Below, piece by piece: positions 4,206 to 6,192 of a DNA stretch of 6,192 bases. A program made the translations under genes and the position numbers. Origin of the DNA: an uncultured Clostridia bacterium. Lineage in GTDB: Bacteria; Bacillota; Clostridia; TANB77; CAG-508. How positions within the stretch are numbered: the first letter of the stretch is position 1; every line of letters begins with the position of its first letter. The notes beneath the pieces were generated by a model that ran no database searches, had not been told where the DNA came from, and was given only the letters and a program-made list of their open reading frames with translations. Where the stretch lies: NCBI GenBank assembly GCA_949045875.1, contig CARPYP010000048.1:1-6192 (forward strand), in the 5' to 3' direction.

Positions 4206-5111
4206 ATGTTTAAAATGACAACTAATGTAGCACAGGCAAATGTTATTACCCACTCTGGCACATTCCACAGTGATGAAGTTCTTGCCACTGTAATCCTTGA
4301 GAAAGTTCTTGGCGACATTACTGTTTGCCGTACTTTCAAGGTTCCTGAAGAAGGACTTTCTGATGATGTTATCGTTTACGATATCGGATTCGGCAAGTAC
4401 GACCACCACCAAAAAGGAGGCAATGGTTGCCGTGAAAATGGTGTACCATATGCTTCTGTTGGGTTGATTTGGAAGGATTTTGGTCGTCAGTTAGTATCCG
4501 ATACCTGCAATCCCGACTTGGTTTGGAATCTAATTGACAGAGACCTTATTCAAGGTGTGGATGCTGCTGATAATGGTAAATTACCTAAAGCAGATTATCC
4601 TGCTCAGTCAATGACATTTTATCAGACGATATCTGTATTTAATCCTAATTGGGACAGTGAAATATCCGCTGACGATGCTTTTGTTAAGGCTGTTGAGTTT
4701 GCTAAAATTGTTTTTGACAATGCTTTTGCAAACGCTATATCAAAAGCGAAGGCTCAGGGTATCGTTGATGAGGCAATCTCTAAATCTGAAGGACACATTA
4801 TGGTACTTGACCAGTTTGTTCCATGGCAGGAATTTATCTTTTCATCTGAAAATAAGAATGCTGACGATGTCCAGTTTGTTGTATTTCCTTCTAATAGAGG
4901 TGGCTACAACTGGCAGTGCGTTCCTGATGTATTGGGCGGCTTTGGACAGAGAAAACCAGTACCAAATGAATGGAAAGGTCTTCGTGGTCTTGAGCTTCAA
5001 GAGGTAACAGGAGTTACAACTGCAAGTTTCTGCCATCCAGCAGGATTCATCGGAGGAGCTGAAACTTTCGAAGATGCAATGGCAATTGCAAAACTCGCAG
5101 TTGAGGCTTAA
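4206..5111 (+). CDS. MYG1-family metal-dependent hydrolase/exonuclease (301 aa)
   Basis: The protein belongs to the MYG1/UPF0160 family of DHH-like phosphoesterases, related in fold to RecJ and oligoribonuclease-type enzymes. Human MYG1 has been described as a 3'-5' RNA exonuclease, but the substrate of bacterial members is not established. Visible metal-site motifs are THSGTFHSDE (15-24), DIGFGKYDHH (59-68) and GVDAADNG (117-124). The family C-terminal motif runs from GLRGLELQEV through TTASFCHPAG and FIGG (258-284). The length matches full bacterial members and no key residue seems missing. AAGGAGG (4191-4197) lies 8 nt before the ATG. The gene has its own promoter and terminator, so it is a single-gene unit. 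It is clearly richer in G+C, with more C-ending codons, than its neighbours, which suggests a different origin or strong expression. Confidence 0.93.
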   Translation: MFKMTTNVAQANVITHSGTFHSDEVLATVILEKVLGDITVCRTFKVPEEGLSDDVIVYDIGFGKYDHHQKGGNGCRENGVPYASVGLIWKDFGRQLVSDTCNPDLVWNLIDRDLIQGVDAADNGKLPKADYPAQSMTFYQTISVFNPNWDSEISADDAFVKAVEFAKIVFDNAFANAISKAKAQGIVDEAISKSEGHIMVLDQFVPWQEFIFSSENKNADDVQFVVFPSNRGGYNWQCVPDVLGGFGQRKPVPNEWKGLRGLELQEVTGVTTASFCHPAGFIGGAETFEDAMAIAKLAVEA

Positions 5112-5138
5112 CAGCAATAGGAGGTTAAAATAGCTGTA

Positions 5139-5190
5139 CAAAACAGGCAAGAATATTACAATTGTAATTCTTGCCTGTTTTGTTTGATTT
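5139..5190. terminator. Strong terminator after the MYG1 gene, possibly bidirectional
   Basis: CAAAACAGGCAAGAAT (5139-5154) pairs perfectly over 16 bp with ATTCTTGCCTGTTTTG (5167-5182) around a 12-nt loop, followed by TTTGATTTT. It lies between the MYG1 gene and the convergent minus-strand mobilization genes. In the minus direction only the T residues inside the stem are available, so termination there may be weaker. Confidence 0.88.
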
Positions 5191-5227
5191 TATATAAAAA
5201 TATTTTCTATTCTCTTTCTATCAAGAT

Positions 5228-5533
5228 TTACACATTTTTATTAACTATATTAAACAAATATAAAACAACCTTATTCCTTTCATTTTGCTTCATCTCCATA
5301 ATTTTTGCCATTGTAAACATTACAATCTTATATTTAGCAAAATTTATTAAAGTAGTTCTATATTTTTCATCAATTTCTTTTAACATAGTATCAAATTTTT
5401 CATACATTTTTGTTTTATTATACAAAATATTAGCCCAATCGCTTGTGGTTAAACATATTCCAAGTCTTAATTTATCTTTCATATTCATATCTTTAATTAT
5501 ATTTATTACATTTTCAACTTTATTTTCTTTCAT
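5228..5533 (-). CDS. Hypothetical protein downstream of the relaxase (101 aa)
   Basis: No family is recognised. The protein is basic, helical and rich in K, M and I (for example KVENVINIIKDMNMKDKLRL and ANILYNKTKMYEKFDTMLKE), with no signal peptide or clear membrane segment. The start at 5531-5533 is supported by AAGGAG (5547-5542) at 8-nt spacing. That site overlaps the stop codon of the relaxase gene (5548-5546), so the two genes are very likely co-transcribed and translationally coupled. This position suggests an accessory function in mobilization, but nothing in the sequence proves it. The transcript probably ends at the hairpin at 5139-5182. Confidence 0.65.
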   Translation of the reverse strand: MKENKVENVINIIKDMNMKDKLRLGICLTTSDWANILYNKTKMYEKFDTMLKEIDEKYRTTLINFAKYKIVMFTMAKIMEMKQNERNKVVLYLFNIVNKNV

Positions 5534-5545
5534 AAATTCAGCTCC

Positions 5546-6192
5546 TTACTTTAATTCGAAATTATCTTTCTTTTTATTTTTAGCCTGTTCAATATCTTGT
5601 TTTGGCTTTACTTTTCTATAAATATTATTTGCAATTTCATTCTCATCATCAGTAAATATGCCATTTTTATATAAGTCATCACTAACAATTTTATAGTTAT
5701 TATCTTTATCATAACAAATTCTTTTGTGAAAATGGTTCATAATACTATGCCAAAAGCCTTTAAATTTCTTTAATTCTTGTTTTATCTTTTCTTTTTCAGT
5801 TTGTAATCTATCTATAATCTTGTCTTTAGTAGATAGTTCCCTTTTCAAACTGGCAATTTCATTATTTTTTAGTTCTATTTCATATTTTAGTGAACGATTT
5901 TCTTTTTCTATTTCAAAAGCAGAATGTTCAAAATCTTTAATTGCCATATTTAAGTCATTTACACTTCTTACTGTCTGGGTTATATCTTTTACATCTTCTG
6001 TATAATTTTTGATTTTATGGACATCCTCGTTTGAAATAACCATATTATTTTTGTTTAGTTTAGCAGGTTTTAGGCTATTTAAAATTTCGTTTATATCATT
6101 ACTAGAATTATCAAGTATTTTCGTTTGAGTATTAGCTTTTTCAAGTTTTTGCTCTTTCTGTTTTAGCTGTTTCTTGATTTCTCTATAATCTC
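5546..6192 (-). CDS. mob: MobV/Pre-type relaxase (plasmid recombination enzyme), C-terminal part, partial
   Basis: The reading frame is open to the window edge, so only the last 214 residues are seen. The conserved catalytic N-terminus (histidine metal motif, nick-site binding) is outside. What is visible is the long coiled-coil region typical of MobV tails, with heptad-like runs such as IEKENRSLKYEIELKNNEIA and TKDKIIDRLQTEKEKIKQEL. It is followed by the FKGFWHSIMNHFHKRICYDKDN segment and a tail containing YKNGIFTDDENEIA, which I associate with the C-termini of clostridial Pre/Mob proteins. Such relaxases nick at oriT and lead DNA transfer by a helper conjugation system. The Met at 6043 is not the start: no ribosome binding site precedes it and the frame continues upstream. 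The family call is from pattern memory and depends on the missing N-terminus. Confidence 0.68.
   Translation of the reverse strand, partial: DYREIKKQLKQKEQKLEKANTQTKILDNSSNDINEILNSLKPAKLNKNNMVISNEDVHKIKNYTEDVKDITQTVRSVNDLNMAIKDFEHSAFEIEKENRSLKYEIELKNNEIASLKRELSTKDKIIDRLQTEKEKIKQELKKFKGFWHSIMNHFHKRICYDKDNNYKIVSDDLYKNGIFTDDENEIANNIYRKVKPKQDIEQAKNKKKDNFELK

Noticed and set aside
4122..4412. Minus-strand frame over the MYG1 leader and start
   Set aside because: It is antisense to a firmly identified gene, with no ribosome binding site or recognisable domain.
4657..5150. Alternative frames inside the MYG1 gene on both strands
   Set aside because: These are shadows of the MYG1 coding frame and lack start signals.
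5130..5621. Hydrophobic plus-strand frame running on from the orphan Shine-Dalgarno site
   Set aside because: There is no valid start codon near the site, the frame crosses the strong terminator, and it is antisense to the two supported minus-strand genes.
5820..6005. Serine-rich plus-strand frame opposite the relaxase coiled coil
   Set aside because: It is the antisense shadow of the relaxase tail and has no start signal.
1..6192. CRISPR array, rRNA, tRNA or insertion sequence
   Set aside because: No regularly spaced repeats, no RNA gene signatures and no transposase were seen.

Overview
The window looks like a piece of an AT-rich Bacillota genome, most likely a clostridial relative. Most genes are very A+T-rich and lysine/isoleucine/asparagine-rich. 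Nearly every gene has a strong AAGGAGG-type Shine-Dalgarno site, and several promoters are close to the TTGACA-17-TATAAT consensus. The species cannot be named from this sequence alone.

Region 1 (about 1-1130) is a regulatory block of the kind carried by integrative elements and prophages. A small XRE-type repressor (143-391) converges on a 111-residue unknown protein (411-746, minus strand). That gene diverges from a second small XRE regulator (890-1126). The divergent intergenic region holds three copies of a 14-bp dyad (AACGATATTTCGTT-like) placed over both promoters, which looks like a genetic switch.

Region 2 (about 1130-1820) has no large gene but is the most interesting part. A near-consensus promoter at 1169-1197 is followed about 70 bp later by a rho-independent terminator with no usable reading frame between them, so it predicts a small RNA of about 74 nt. 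Facing it is a 43-codon gene (1339-1470, minus strand) with its own promoter, Shine-Dalgarno site and terminator. A 20-nt stretch of the small RNA is complementary at 18 of 20 positions to the start-codon region of the small gene's mRNA. The terminator loop of the small RNA is also perfectly complementary over 7 nt to the terminator loop of that mRNA. This is the architecture of an antisense-RNA-controlled small-protein locus, comparable in layout to the pAD1 par (fst) type I toxin-antitoxin system. The small protein does not look like a known membrane toxin.

Region 3 (1823-3850) is the integration module: an HTH sigma-region-4-like regulator with a TTG start, an excisionase-like HTH protein, and a 409-residue tyrosine integrase with all expected catalytic residues. 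These form one operon. Just after the integrase are a terminator, an exact tandem 12-bp repeat inside a 10-bp inverted repeat, and further dyads. Integrase arm sites and an element end would be expected there.

Region 4 (about 4020-5190) is a self-contained unit: a consensus promoter, an operator-like dyad at +1, a long leader, a MYG1-family (DHH-like metal-dependent nuclease) gene, and a 16-bp perfect terminator stem. Its coding sequence is visibly richer in G+C than its neighbours.

Region 5 (5228-6192, minus strand) holds the C-terminal part of a MobV/Pre-type relaxase, which runs off the window, and a closely spaced 101-residue unknown gene. The MYG1 gene is thus bracketed by an integration module on one side and a mobilization module on the other. 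Whether it is cargo of one mobile element or a chromosomal gene between two elements cannot be settled from this window.
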